A stretch of DNA of 32,977 bases from Phycisphaeraceae bacterium (GTDB taxonomy: Bacteria; Planctomycetota; Phycisphaerae; Phycisphaerales; Phycisphaeraceae): the NCBI GenBank assembly GCA_002686995.1, contig NYZC01000229.1, forward strand, positions 1 through 32,977, read 5' to 3'. The position numbers and the translations under genes were made by a program. The notes under the pieces were generated by a model that made no database searches, had not been told where the DNA came from, and saw nothing but the letters and a program-made list of their open reading frames with translations. This document shows, in pieces, positions 13,842 through 23,100 of this stretch. Positions within the stretch are counted from its first letter, which is position 1, and each line of letters opens with the position of its first letter.

Positions 13842-15257
13842 TCAGTCCAGGTTCATCGTGAGCAGGAACTCGGCGTTCGACTTGACCTTCTGGAGGCGGC
13901 TCTTGAGAAGCTCCATGGCCTCGACGACGTTCATGTCCGCGAGCACCTTGCGGAGACGGTAGACCAGTTCGAGCTCCTTCGGGTCCATGAGCAACTCTTC
14001 GCGCCGCGTGCCGCTCGCCGCGATGTCGATCGCGGGGTAGGTCCGCTTCTCGACGAGTCGCCGGTCGAGGTGAAGCTCGCTGTTACCGGTGCCCTTGAAC
14101 TCCTCGAAGATGATGTCGTCCATCTTCGAGCCCGTGTCGACCAGCGCGGTGGCCAGGATCGTCAGCGAGCCGCCGCCCTCGATCGCGCGGGCGGAGCCGA
14201 AGAACTTCTTCGGCTTCTGCAGGGCGTTCGAGTCCAGACCGCCGGTCAGGATCTTGCCCGAGTGGGGCATCTCGGCGTTGTAAGCGCGGGCCATGCGCGT
14301 GATCGAGTCGAGCAGGATGACCACGTGCTCGCCGAACTCGACGGCGCGGCGGGCCTTATCGATGACCATGTCGCAGACCTGCACGTGCCGGCTCGACTGC
14401 TCGTCGAACGTACTCGCGATCACCTCGACATCCTCGGGGGTGTTGTTGCGGAAGTCGGTGACCTCCTCCGGCCGCTCGTCGATGAGCAGCACGATCACTT
14501 TCACCTCGGGGCTGTTGATGATCAGCGAGTTCGCCAGCTTCTGCAGCAGGATCGTCTTGCCCGTGCGGGGCGGCGCGACGATCAGGCCGCGCTGGCCGCG
14601 CCCGAACGGCGTCACCAGGTCGACGATGCGCATCTCGATGCTTTCAGGCGTCGTCTCGAGGATGAATCGCTCCTGCGGATGCAGCGGCGTCAGGTCCTCG
14701 TAGTTCTTGATGTCGTTGAGGGCGTCAGGCGGATGACCATTGACCGCGTCGACGCGCAGCAGCGCGAAGTAGCGCTCGGACTCCTTCGGCGGCCGGATCG
14801 AACCCTGCACGATGTGACCGGGCTTGAGTCCGAAGCGACGGATCTGGCTCGGGCTGACGTAGATGTCGTCGGGACAGGCGAGATACGAGTATTCCGGGCT
14901 CCGCAGGAAACCGAAGCCGTCGGGAAGCACCTCGAGCACGCCCTCGCCGTACATCAGGCCCTGCTTGCTGATGTGCGACTTCAGTATCTGGAAGATCAGG
15001 TCCTGCTTCTTCAGCCCGGCGTACTCCTGGACCCCTTCCTTCTTGGCCAGGGCATGCAGGTCCTCGACATCCATCTTCTGCAGGTCGCGCACCGACATGT
15101 CAGACTTCTTGGCCTGCTCGTAGCGCTGCTGCGTCTCGGCGTCGAGCGCCTCGTCGGTCGCCGGCGACTCAGCGACGGCGACGGACTCGTTACCGCCGGA
15201 GCCGGAGTTTGCCGACGTATCGCGCTTCTTCTTCTTGCTCGTGTGCGACTTGGCCAT
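13842..15257 (-). CDS. rho: Transcription termination factor Rho
   Basis: A 471-residue hexameric RNA-dependent ATPase. A lysine/serine-rich N-terminus (about 1-50) precedes a Rho N-terminal helical domain (about 54-100). The RNA-binding cold-shock-like fold follows ([23 protein letters not shown], about 104-126). The ATPase core has Walker A APPRTGKT (about 228-235), Walker [17 protein letters not shown], and the Q-loop and R-loop regions near [20 protein letters not shown] and EEFKGTGN. The Walker A reads PPRTGKT where most Rho proteins have PPKAGKT. An AGGAGAG site lies upstream of the ATG. The upstream gene on the same strand is coaE, 222 bp away. Confidence 0.97.
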   Translation of the reverse strand: MAKSHTSKKKKRDTSANSGSGGNESVAVAESPATDEALDAETQQRYEQAKKSDMSVRDLQKMDVEDLHALAKKEGVQEYAGLKKQDLIFQILKSHISKQGLMYGEGVLEVLPDGFGFLRSPEYSYLACPDDIYVSPSQIRRFGLKPGHIVQGSIRPPKESERYFALLRVDAVNGHPPDALNDIKNYEDLTPLHPQERFILETTPESIEMRIVDLVTPFGRGQRGLIVAPPRTGKTILLQKLANSLIINSPEVKVIVLLIDERPEEVTDFRNNTPEDVEVIASTFDEQSSRHVQVCDMVIDKARRAVEFGEHVVILLDSITRMARAYNAEMPHSGKILTGGLDSNALQKPKKFFGSARAIEGGGSLTILATALVDTGSKMDDIIFEEFKGTGNSELHLDRRLVEKRTYPAIDIAASGTRREELLMDPKELELVYRLRKVLADMNVVEAMELLKSRLQKVKSNAEFLLTMNLD

Positions 15258-15479
15258 CGAGGGCTCTCCTGACAGTACCGATGCGAACTAGTGGGTCTGG
15301 GACCTGGGGGGCCGGGGTTCGGGCGGTCTGGACTGCGGTGGAATTTGACCCGGCGCCGCGATCCTCTGCGACGACAAGGTTGACGGGACGGGTGGACTAC
15401 GCCACCTGCGCCACCTGCGTCACCCACGGGACGACTGTATCCGACGGACGGACGACCGAGCCTTACCGGCGAAGAGTGA
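15258..15479. other. Spacer between coaE and rho with degenerate G-rich heptads
   Basis: No gene is evident in this 222-bp spacer. It includes G-rich 7-bp units at 15293-15327 (gggtctg, ggacctg, gggggcc, ggggttc, gggcggt) and a short ccacctgcg duplication near 15400. The 5' end of the rho transcript probably starts here, but I could not pick a promoter. Confidence 0.45.
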
Positions 15480-16097
15480 TCAGTCCATACACGCTAGGAT
15501 CTGGAAAAAGACGCCACGAACGTGTGCGAGACACTCGGCCTCACTGGCGTCGTTGTCTACCTTATAATCGGCACGTCCGGCCTTCTTGTCAAGGGGGAGC
15601 TGGTTTTTTTCGCGACGAGCCAGGTCCTCTTCGGACCAGCCCCTTTTGGCCTTCAGCCGCGCGAGCCGGATCGGGCGACTCGCGTGTACGAAGATAATCA
15701 CATCGCACTCGCTGTCAAGTCCGACCTCCATCAGAAGCGGGCAGTCCTCGACGATGGCCCGCACGTCCGGGTCGCGGCCGAACGACTCGTGCAGCACCTG
15801 TCGCGCCGCGCGGACGCAGGGATGAACGAGGTCCTCGAGGCGTCGAAGCTCCGCCTTGTCCCCGAACACGACGCGCGCGAGCGCGGCACGGTCGATCCCA
15901 CCCCCGTCGGCCCTTACCTGCGGCCACCATGCCTCGATCTGCGCCCGAACGTCGGGCGCCGCGATCGCGTCGCGACCCAGCTGGTCGGCGTCGACGATGC
16001 CGCATCCCAGCCGTCGCAACTGATCGGCCACGAGGCTCTTGCCGGATCCGATCCCGCCGACCAGCCCGATCACCGGCTTGCGCTGCGCTGTCGTCAT
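15480..16097 (-). CDS. coaE: Dephospho-CoA kinase
   Basis: A 205-residue P-loop kinase catalysing the last step of coenzyme A synthesis, ATP-dependent 3'-phosphorylation of dephospho-CoA. The P-loop is GLVGGIGSGKS (about 11-21), followed by GIVDADQLGRDAI (about 33-45) with the conserved DAD. LEDLVHPCVR (about 87-96) and EDCPLLMEVGLDSECDVIIFV (about 116-136) match the family, where the equivalent of D-x-P-L-L-x-E is invariant. Length is normal. The coaE-rho order on one strand recurs in related bacteria. Repeats, not another gene, separate it from msrB upstream. Confidence 0.95.
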   Translation of the reverse strand: MTTAQRKPVIGLVGGIGSGKSLVADQLRRLGCGIVDADQLGRDAIAAPDVRAQIEAWWPQVRADGGGIDRAALARVVFGDKAELRRLEDLVHPCVRAARQVLHESFGRDPDVRAIVEDCPLLMEVGLDSECDVIIFVHASRPIRLARLKAKRGWSEEDLARREKNQLPLDKKAGRADYKVDNDASEAECLAHVRGVFFQILACMD

Positions 16098-16154
16098 GCG
16101 GACTCGCTAACGATTGCGGGGGCAAGGACGGCCGGATTCATCGGGATGGTCACA

Positions 16155-16221
16155 CCGAGCCGGGCCGTCTCGGCCCGGAGGGCGTTGCCGACTCCGGGCC
16201 GGGAACATCCCGGCTCGGCAA
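16155..16221. repeat. Palindromic repeat R2, head-to-head pair
   Basis: Two copies lie back to back in opposite orientation: 16155-16190 (reverse) and 16185-16221 (forward). The forward copy folds as an outer stem ttgccga/tcggcaa (16185-16191, 16215-16221) and an inner stem gccggga/tcccggc with loop aca. A third copy is at 17695-17729. It is located between coaE and msrB. Confidence 0.75.
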
Positions 16222-16257
16222 CGCAGCAAGCGACGCCCGTTAGCGACACGGCGGAGT

Positions 16258-16656
16258 CTACTCGTCCTTCGCCACGAGCTTCAACGAGGCGGAGTTGATG
16301 CAGTGGCGCATGCCGGTGGGCTGCGGTCCATCCGGAAACACGTGGCCGAGGTGCGCGCCGCAGCGGCCGCAAAGAGCTTCGGTGCGCACCATGCCGTGGC
16401 TCTCGTCGCTCTCGGTGGCGATGGCGTCGTCGTCGACCGGCGCCGAGTAGCTGGGCCAGCCGGTGCCGGAGTCGAACTTGGCGTCGGAGCTGTAGAGCGG
16501 CTGGCCGCAGCAGACGCACTGGTAGACGCCGGACTTCTTGCAGTCCCAGTATTCCCCTGTGAAGGCGGGCTCGGTGCCGTTCTGCCGCGCGACGCGGTAC
16601 TGCTCGTCGGTGAGCTCGGCGCGCCACTGCTCGTCGGACTTGTCGATCTCGGACAT
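16258..16656 (-). CDS. msrB: Peptide-methionine (R)-S-oxide reductase
   Basis: A 132-residue cytoplasmic MsrB that repairs oxidised methionine, reducing the R sulfoxide. Hallmarks include the zinc-binding CVCC (47-50) and CGRC (97-100) pairs, GTGWPSY (about 64-70), [12 protein letters not shown] (about 100-111) and the catalytic Cys 119 in RHCINSASL. The ATG at 16656 has a strong GGAGG about eight bases upstream, which settles the start over a longer in-frame extension that overlaps nadK. It is a single-domain enzyme without an MsrA fusion. It lies downstream of nadK on the same strand with a 68-bp gap containing heptad repeats. Confidence 0.95.
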   Translation of the reverse strand: MSEIDKSDEQWRAELTDEQYRVARQNGTEPAFTGEYWDCKKSGVYQCVCCGQPLYSSDAKFDSGTGWPSYSAPVDDDAIATESDESHGMVRTEALCGRCGAHLGHVFPDGPQPTGMRHCINSASLKLVAKDE

Positions 16657-16699
16657 GAAGCGCCTCCGGGTTGGAGTTCCGGTAATTGTAGTCAGGCAG

Positions 16700-16724
16700 G
16701 CTCCCCGCTCCCCGCTCCCCGCTC
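16700..16724. repeat. Heptad gctcccc tandem repeat
   Basis: Three perfect gctcccc units and a partial fourth abut the stop codon of nadK. The same word recurs at 23760-23779 and 25475-25565. Confidence 0.8.
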
Positions 16725-17630
16725 CTACCCTCTGCGCGGTCGGGCCGCCCAGTGCATCTTCTTCGCCAGCGTCTTCCAGTAGTTCAGCCGGGGGTTGTGG
16801 ATGAGGCGGATGCTCCGCTCGTACCGGCAGACGTAGACCTGGTCGTCGGATTCGAGCCGGAATGAAACCTGTCCGTCGACGACGAGCATGGTGCCCTCGT
16901 TGGCCCGGCTGACGCGGACGGCGACGCCGCTGCTCGCGTTGATGATGACCGGACGGAACGACAGGCTTTGCGGGCAGATCGGCGTGATGCACAGGGCATC
17001 GACGCCCGGACTGACGATCGCGCCGCCGGCGTTCAGGTTGTAGGCGGTCGATCCCGACGCGGTGGCGATGATCACGCCGTCGCCGGCGAACCGCGTCGCG
17101 CGGGTCTGGCTGCCGACCGGATCGATCGAGAGGTCAAGCTCGATCATGCGGAACGGGGTGCCGGCCGTGACGACGGCGTCGTTCATGGCGAGGCTGCGCC
17201 CCTTCAGGTGGGCCTCGTCGAGCCGATCGGCCCGGCAGTCGGCGGCGTCAGCGTCGAAGATCATGACCTCCAGCAGGAGCCGGTCGCTGCATCGGCACCG
17301 CCCGCCCGCGATCTGGTCCCAATGACGCTGCAGGTCGTCCATCTGGAACTCGGCGAGAAAGCCGACCTTGCCGAAGTTGACGCCGAGCACCGGCAGGTCG
17401 AGGTCCGCGAGGTTCCGGGCCTGGGCCAGCAGCGTCCCGTCGCCACCGAGCACCAGGGCCAGATCGGCCTCCGGAAACTCCGACGCGCCTTCGGGATCCA
17501 GCGACGTGATATCGGGCTCCGCGACGATCCGGGCACGCTGCTCGAGCCAGGGACGAAGGTCCGTGAGCGCGTCGGTGACCTCCTTCTTCAGCTTGTTCGC
17601 CAGGACGACGACGCGAAAGGGAGCGGCCAT
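16725..17630 (-). CDS. nadK: NAD kinase
   Basis: A 301-residue cytoplasmic enzyme that makes NADP from NAD and ATP. The diacylglycerol-kinase-like fold is shown by [12 protein letters not shown] (GGDGT about 62-66), [12 protein letters not shown] (about 80-92) and the glycine-rich block [23 protein letters not shown]. The conserved [23 protein letters not shown] follows. The usual NE pair of the catalytic loop reads N-D here (AMNDAVV). I take the ATG at 17630; an upstream GTG would add nine residues with no homology. No strong ribosome-binding site is visible. It may be co-transcribed with msrB, which would link NADPH supply with methionine sulfoxide repair. Confidence 0.95.
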   Translation of the reverse strand: MAAPFRVVVLANKLKKEVTDALTDLRPWLEQRARIVAEPDITSLDPEGASEFPEADLALVLGGDGTLLAQARNLADLDLPVLGVNFGKVGFLAEFQMDDLQRHWDQIAGGRCRCSDRLLLEVMIFDADAADCRADRLDEAHLKGRSLAMNDAVVTAGTPFRMIELDLSIDPVGSQTRATRFAGDGVIIATASGSTAYNLNAGGAIVSPGVDALCITPICPQSLSFRPVIINASSGVAVRVSRANEGTMLVVDGQVSFRLESDDQVYVCRYERSIRLIHNPRLNYWKTLAKKMHWAARPRRG

Positions 17631-17694
17631 GCAGGCAGTGTAGCTCAACCCCACCAAGCCGGGCCGTCACCGCCCTGGTTCGCGGTCATGTGCC

Positions 17695-17980
17695 TGCCGA
17701 CTCCGGGCCGAGACGTCCCGGCTCGGCGACGCGCGTCGGACCTCCGAGGATCACGGACGCCTCGCAATCGGATTCCCGGCGATATCCGCGCCGAACAGGA
17801 TTGAGCTCACCTCCCCGCGCCCGGGCCTGACTTGAGCGGGCGCTCGAAATGGCCGATAAGACTTGTGATCGGCGCACGCCGCCCGCATCCCGACGCCGAT
17901 CGGATTCCCGACCCGATTCGCGACCCATTGAGCACCCCATTGAGCGCTCCATAGAGCCACCCATAGAGCCACCTCATAGA
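17695..17980. repeat. Intergenic region with R2 palindrome and short cccattgag/cccatagag tandem repeats
   Basis: 17695-17729 is a copy of the R2 palindrome (tgccgactccgggccgag ... ctcggcga). At about 17929-17976, imperfect units cccattgag, ccattgagc, ccatagagc and cccatagagc repeat in tandem just before the dehydrogenase start. No gene is evident in this divergent gap, which should hold the promoters of nadK and the dehydrogenase. Confidence 0.65.
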
Positions 17981-17994
17981 CCCGAGGATCGTCC

Positions 17995-18978
17995 TTGCAG
18001 GCAATCGTATTCGACGGCAAAGCGATCCAGGCGACCGACGGCCATCCGACGCCGCGGCCCGGGGAAGGCGAGGCGCTCCTCCGCCCGACGCTCATGGGCA
18101 TCTGCGCGACAGACCTCGAGCTGAGCAAGGGCTACATGAGGTTCACCGGCGTGCTCGGTCACGAGTTCGTCGGCGTCGTCGAGGAGGTCGCCTCCGCCGA
18201 AGAGAATCACTGGGTCGGCCGGCGCGTCGTTTCGACGATCAACTGCGTCTGCGGTCGCTGCGACATGTGCCGCTCGGGGCTCCGCGAGCACTGCCGCGAC
18301 CGGACGGTCCTGGGCATCCAGGGTCGCGACGGCTGCTTCGCAGAGCGCGTCGCCGTGCCGGTGCGCAACCTGCTCGAAGTGCCCGACGCGCTCGACGACG
18401 ACCACGCGGTGTTCACCGAGCCGCTCGCCGCGGCATACCAGATTCTCCGCCAGCTCACGATCGAGGGCCGGCCCTACATCACCGTGCTCGGCGACGGCCG
18501 GCTGGGCCTGCTGTGCGCCCAGGTCATGAGCCAGCTCAACGCGACCGTGCGCCTCGTCGGCCGCCACCCGGAAAAGCTCGTCCTCTGCGAGAAGTGGAAC
18601 GTCAAGCACCGCCTGCTCGAGGACGTCGGCCGCCGCGCCGACCAGGACATCGTCGTCGACTGCACGGGGTCGCACGACGGTCTCGCGGTCGCGATGCAGA
18701 TGGTGCGGCCGCGCGGCAAGATCGTCATGAAGACGACCCTCGCCCCGCCCGCCAACGGCGACCCGAAGCCGCCGCCCGATCTCGCGCCGCTCGTCGTCAA
18801 CGAAATCGAGCTGATCGGCAGTCGCTGCGGCCCGTTCACCGAAGCGCTCACCGCGATGGGCGCCGCCCGCGTCGACGTCGTCAGTCTCATCAGCCGACGC
18901 ATGAATCTCTCGGACGGCGTCGAGGCAATGCGCACCGCGGCGCGCAAGGACGTGATCAAGGTGCTGCTCACGCCGTGA
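17995..18978 (+). CDS. Zinc-dependent alcohol dehydrogenase (MDR superfamily)
   Basis: A 327-residue medium-chain dehydrogenase/reductase. Catalytic zinc ligands are seen as Cys 37 (GICATD), His 56-Glu 57 (GHEF) and Glu 142 (TEPLAAAY). The structural zinc lobe is Cys 86, 89, 92 and 100 in the standard C-x2-C-x2-C-x7-C spacing. The nucleotide-binding segment is VLGDGRLGLL (about 164-173). It should oxidise an alcohol or sugar alcohol with NAD(P), but the substrate is not evident; threonine or sorbitol dehydrogenase-like enzymes are the nearest style. The start is TTG, supported by GAGG about seven bases upstream. It is convergent with uppP. Confidence 0.9.
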   Translation: MQAIVFDGKAIQATDGHPTPRPGEGEALLRPTLMGICATDLELSKGYMRFTGVLGHEFVGVVEEVASAEENHWVGRRVVSTINCVCGRCDMCRSGLREHCRDRTVLGIQGRDGCFAERVAVPVRNLLEVPDALDDDHAVFTEPLAAAYQILRQLTIEGRPYITVLGDGRLGLLCAQVMSQLNATVRLVGRHPEKLVLCEKWNVKHRLLEDVGRRADQDIVVDCTGSHDGLAVAMQMVRPRGKIVMKTTLAPPANGDPKPPPDLAPLVVNEIELIGSRCGPFTEALTAMGAARVDVVSLISRRMNLSDGVEAMRTAARKDVIKVLLTP

Positions 18979-19054
18979 TGGCGAACCGCGGGGCGTAAGC
19001 CGGCAACGGTGCGCATCGCGCCGCGCGCCCTGCAGCGCCTTGGGCGCGGTCCCC

Positions 19055-19074
19055 CCGCCGGCTCACGCCGGCGG
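19055..19074. terminator. Bidirectional hairpin terminator candidate
   Basis: A perfect 8-bp GC stem (ccgccggc, loop tcac, gccggcgg) lies in the 102-bp gap between the convergent dehydrogenase and uppP genes. There is no oligo-T run, so it may stop transcripts together with Rho or protect 3' ends. Confidence 0.55.
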
Positions 19075-19080
19075 TTCGCC

Positions 19081-19908
19081 CTACATCAGTCCGAACCACA
19101 GGCACAAGCCCAGCACCGCCGCCAGCGCGAGACGGTACCAGCCGAACGGCGCGAGCCCGTGGCGGACCAGCATCGCGACGAACCAGTGCACGGCGATCGC
19201 CGCGGACAGCGTGGCGGCAACCAGGCCGATGATCACGCTGGACAGCGCCATCTGTTCGAGCATCTGGCTCGCGCCGAACACCGCCTTGTAGCCGGTCGCC
19301 GCGGTCAGCGTGATCAGGCCCAGCAGAAAGCTGAACTCCGCCGCCGCCCGCGGACGCAGGCCGAGCGCCAGCGCCGTCACGATGGTCATCATCGACCGGC
19401 TGGTGCCCGGCCACATCGCGAGGCACTGGCCGATGCCGATCATCAGCGCGATCTTCAGCGTCAGCCCTTCCAGCTCGAGTCCGGCGTCCGCGTCGTCCTT
19501 TCGCTGCCAGCCCACGGCGATCATGAGCCACGCGCCGAGGAACAGGGCGCCGACGACCGGCCACGGGTGGAACAGGTGGCTCTCGATGGCGTCGGCGAGC
19601 AGGGGGCCGAGCAGGGCCGCCGGCAGGAACGCCACGGCCAGGTTGATCGCCAGGCGTCGGCCCTCGTCGTCCCGGCCCATCAGCCCGCGCAGCATCTGGA
19701 CGACGCGGGATCGGTAGAGGCCGAGGACGGCGGCGATGGCGCCGGCCTGGACGACGATGCTGAAGGTGTCGACGGCCTGCTTGAGCTCGTCGGTGCGGTC
19801 GAGGCCCATGAGCCAGCTGGCCAGGATTAGGTGGCCGGTGGAGCTGACGGGCAGGTACTCCGTCACGCCCTCCACGATGCCGAGAATCAGGGCCTGCCAC
19901 CACGTCAT
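19081..19908 (-). CDS. uppP: Undecaprenyl-diphosphatase
   Basis: A 275-residue integral membrane enzyme (BacA/UppP family) that dephosphorylates undecaprenyl diphosphate to recycle the lipid carrier for peptidoglycan and other glycans. The N-terminal block ILGIVEGVTEYLPVSSTGHLIL carries the catalytic glutamates and histidine region. MWPGTSRSMMTI is the second conserved block. Around eight hydrophobic helices are present and length is normal. A central stretch (WQRKDDADAGLELEGL) is a hydrophilic loop. The start MTWWQALILGIVEG fits the family, so the open frame upstream of 19908 is rejected. It may serve the surface-glycan genes at 3882-8768 indirectly. Confidence 0.95.
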   Translation of the reverse strand: MTWWQALILGIVEGVTEYLPVSSTGHLILASWLMGLDRTDELKQAVDTFSIVVQAGAIAAVLGLYRSRVVQMLRGLMGRDDEGRRLAINLAVAFLPAALLGPLLADAIESHLFHPWPVVGALFLGAWLMIAVGWQRKDDADAGLELEGLTLKIALMIGIGQCLAMWPGTSRSMMTIVTALALGLRPRAAAEFSFLLGLITLTAATGYKAVFGASQMLEQMALSSVIIGLVAATLSAAIAVHWFVAMLVRHGLAPFGWYRLALAAVLGLCLWFGLM

Positions 19909-20103
19909 GGGTCTGGGATCTGCTCTGGGGTTGGGGTCTGGGCCGAGGTTCGGGGCCGCAGGCCGCTCACCAACCCGCGCCCTCATCGAACCGATAGTAC
20001 ATATCGGCCATCAGGAGGGTTGGAAGAGCCCGGGCGATACACTAGTATACACATCAGCACTTAATCCGGATTTTTGGATGAATAGCGGGCGGAGCCTGAA
20101 TCG
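19909..20103. promoter_or_regulatory. Divergent uppP/metH control region
   Basis: It holds a G-rich heptad-like tract (19909-19955) and a small perfect hairpin ccgata/tatcgg (19991-20007). A possible metH -10 (tataca at 20046-20051) has a weak ttggaa upstream at a rather long spacing. A GGAG lies about nine bases before the metH ATG. I see no cobalamin (B12 box) or SAM riboswitch consensus. The promoter call is tentative. Confidence 0.3.
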
Positions 20104-23100
20104 ATGAAGGGTTTTCTGGATCATCTCAACGAGGGTGTGCTCATCGGTGACGGGGCGATGGGTACGACGATCCACTGTCACGACCTGAGCTGCGAGCACG
20201 ACTACCTCGGCCGCGAGAACTGCTCGGAGATCCTGGTCCGGACGCGCCCCGAGCTGGTCGCGGAGATCCACGAGACCTTCCTCCTCGCCGGCTCCGATGC
20301 CGTCGAGACCAACACTTTCGGCGCCAACCGCCTCGTCCTGTCCGAATTCGATCTCGCCGGCGAGGCCCGCGCGATCAACCAGGACGCCGCGGCGATCGCG
20401 CGCGCTGCGTGCGACCGGCATGGCTCCGACGAGAAGCCGCGCTTCGTGCTCGGATCGATGGGGCCGGGCACGCGGCTGATCACGCTCGGGCACACGGACT
20501 GGGATGAGCTGTTCGAGAGCTATCGCGAGCAGGCGCTCGGCCTGATCGACGGCGGCGCCGACGCGCTGCTGATCGAAACGGCGCAGGATCTCCTGCAGGT
20601 CAAATGCGCCGTGGCCGCCGCGCTGGCTGCCGTCGACGCGTCACCGCGATCGCGCGCCGACGTGCCGATCATGGTCCAGGTCACCATCGAAACCACCGGG
20701 ACCATGCTGCTCGGCACGGAGATCAGTGCGGCCGCCCAGGCGCTGGCGGGTCTGCCTGTCGCCTCGCTCGGTCTGAATTGCGCGACCGGTCCGGCGGAGA
20801 TGGCCGAGCACATCCGGTGGCTGACCGCGCACTGGGATCGTCCGGTGACCGTCATGCCCAACGCCGGACTTCCGTCGCTGGTCGAAGGCGAGACGGTCTA
20901 TCCGCTCGAACCGGATCCCTTCTGCGCGGCGCTGCTCCGTTTCGTCGAGCAGGGCGCGCAGCTTGTCGGCGGATGCTGCGGCACGACGCCGACGCACATC
21001 GCCGCGCTGGCCGAAGCCGTCGGACGGCGCGGCCGGGCGTCGACGACACGCACCGCGCCGCGTCCCGGCGCCACCTCGCTCTACGCGGTCACCGAGTACC
21101 GCCAGGACGCGTCGATCCTCAACGTCGGCGAGCGCACGAACGCCTCGGGATCCCGAGCGTTCCGGAAGCTGCTCGAAGACGAGGACTGGGACGGATGCGT
21201 GAGCCTCGCCCGGAAGCAGCTGCGCGAGGGCTCGCACGTCATCGATCTCAACGTCGACTACGCCGGCCGAGACAACCCGCGCGACATGGCGGAGCTGGCG
21301 TCTCGCTTCGCGCGCCAGGTCAGCGCGCCGATCATGCTGGACAGCACGCAGCCCGCGACGATCGAAGCCGGCCTGAAGTGCCTGGGCGGCAAGTGCATCA
21401 TCAACTCCGCCAACCTCGAGGACGGCCCGGAGAAGTTCGCGATGCTGTGCGGCCTGGCCCGCCGGTACGCGGCCGCAATCGTGCTGGGCACCATCGACGA
21501 GGACAAGCAGCAGGCGATGGCGCGCACGGCCGATCGCAAGCTCGAGATCGCGCGGCGGATGTACGACCTCGCCGTCAACGAGCACGGGATCGCGCCGACC
21601 GACATCCTCTTCGACCCCCTGGTGCTGCCCATCTCGACCGGCATGGACGACGACCGTCGCAGCGGGCTCGAGACCATCGAAGGCGTGCGGCGCATCGCCG
21701 ACGCGATGCCCGACTGCCAGATCATCGTCGGGCTGTCCAACGTCAGCTTCGGACTCAAGCCGGCCGCGCGGGTGGTGCTCAACAGCGTCTTCTTCAGCGA
21801 GCTGGTCGACGCCGGACTGACCAGCGCCATCCTGCACGCATCGAAGATCCTTCCGCGCACCCGCATCGATCCGGAGCACTGGAACGCGGCCCTGGATCTC
21901 ATCTACGACCGCCGAGAAGAGACCGGGGGCGACCCCCTGCAGCGCTTCATCGAACGGTTCGCCGACGCATCGGGCGCGCAGGCGTCGGGCCCGGAGCTTT
22001 CGGACCTGCCGCTCGAGCAGCGCCTGCAGCAGCACATCATCGACGGCGAGAAGCTGGACCTCGAGCAGACGCTCGACGCGGCGCTCGCGAAGTACACGGC
22101 CCTCGAGATCATCAACCACCACCTGCTCGCGGGAATGAAGGTGGTCGGAGACCTCTTCGGCGCGGGACAGATGCAGCTTCCGTTCGTCCTGCAGTCGGCC
22201 GAGGTGATGAAGATGGCCGTCTCGCATCTCGAACCGCACATGGATCGCGTGGACGGTGCCGACAAGGGCTCGATCGTGCTCGCGACGGTCAAGGGCGACG
22301 TGCACGACATCGGCAAGAACCTCGTCGACATCATCCTCACCAACAACGGTTACACCGTGCACAACCTCGGCATCAAGCAGCCGATCGCGGCGATCGTCGA
22401 AGCGTGGCGGGCCCATCGGACCCACGCGATCGGCCTGTCGGGCCTGCTCGTCAAGAGCGTCAACGTCATGCGCGAGAACCTCGACGAGCTCAACGACCAG
22501 GGCATCGACGTGCCCGTGCTGCTGGGCGGCGCCGCGTTGTCGCGCAGCTACTGCGAGACCGAGATGCGCAGCGCGTACCGCGGCCGGACCTACTTCGGAA
22601 AGGACGCGTTCGAAGGGCTGCGCATCATGGACCTGATCTGCTCCGGCGCGAGCGCCCGGCTCGACGAGGAGATCGACGAGCGGCTCGAACGCCGCTCCGC
22701 CGCCGCGTCGGCGCGTGCCACGGACGAACCGGCCGCCTCGTCTCCGGACGCCGCCCCCGGCGTCGCCGTCGTCGTCCAGGCGCGCAGCGACGTCGCGACC
22801 GAGGTCAATGTGCCATCCGCGCCCTTCCTGGGCACGCGCGTCGTCACGGAGATCGACCTCGACGAGGTCTACCCGATGCTCAACCTCGTGGCGCTGTTCC
22901 GCGGCCAGTGGCAATTCCGAAAGCGAGGGATGACCGCCGACGCGTACCAGGCCCAGATCGATGAGCACGCCGTACCGATCCTCGACGACCTCAAGCGCCA
23001 GTGCCGCGACGAGGCGATCCTGGGGCCGCGCGTCGTCTACGGCTACTTCCCGGCCGCAAGTGACGGCAACGACCTCGTGGTCTACGACGTCGAGGAGCAG

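Noticed and set aside
13719-15272. 517-codon plus-strand frame opposite rho
   Set aside because: Antisense shadow of rho; no recognisable domain.
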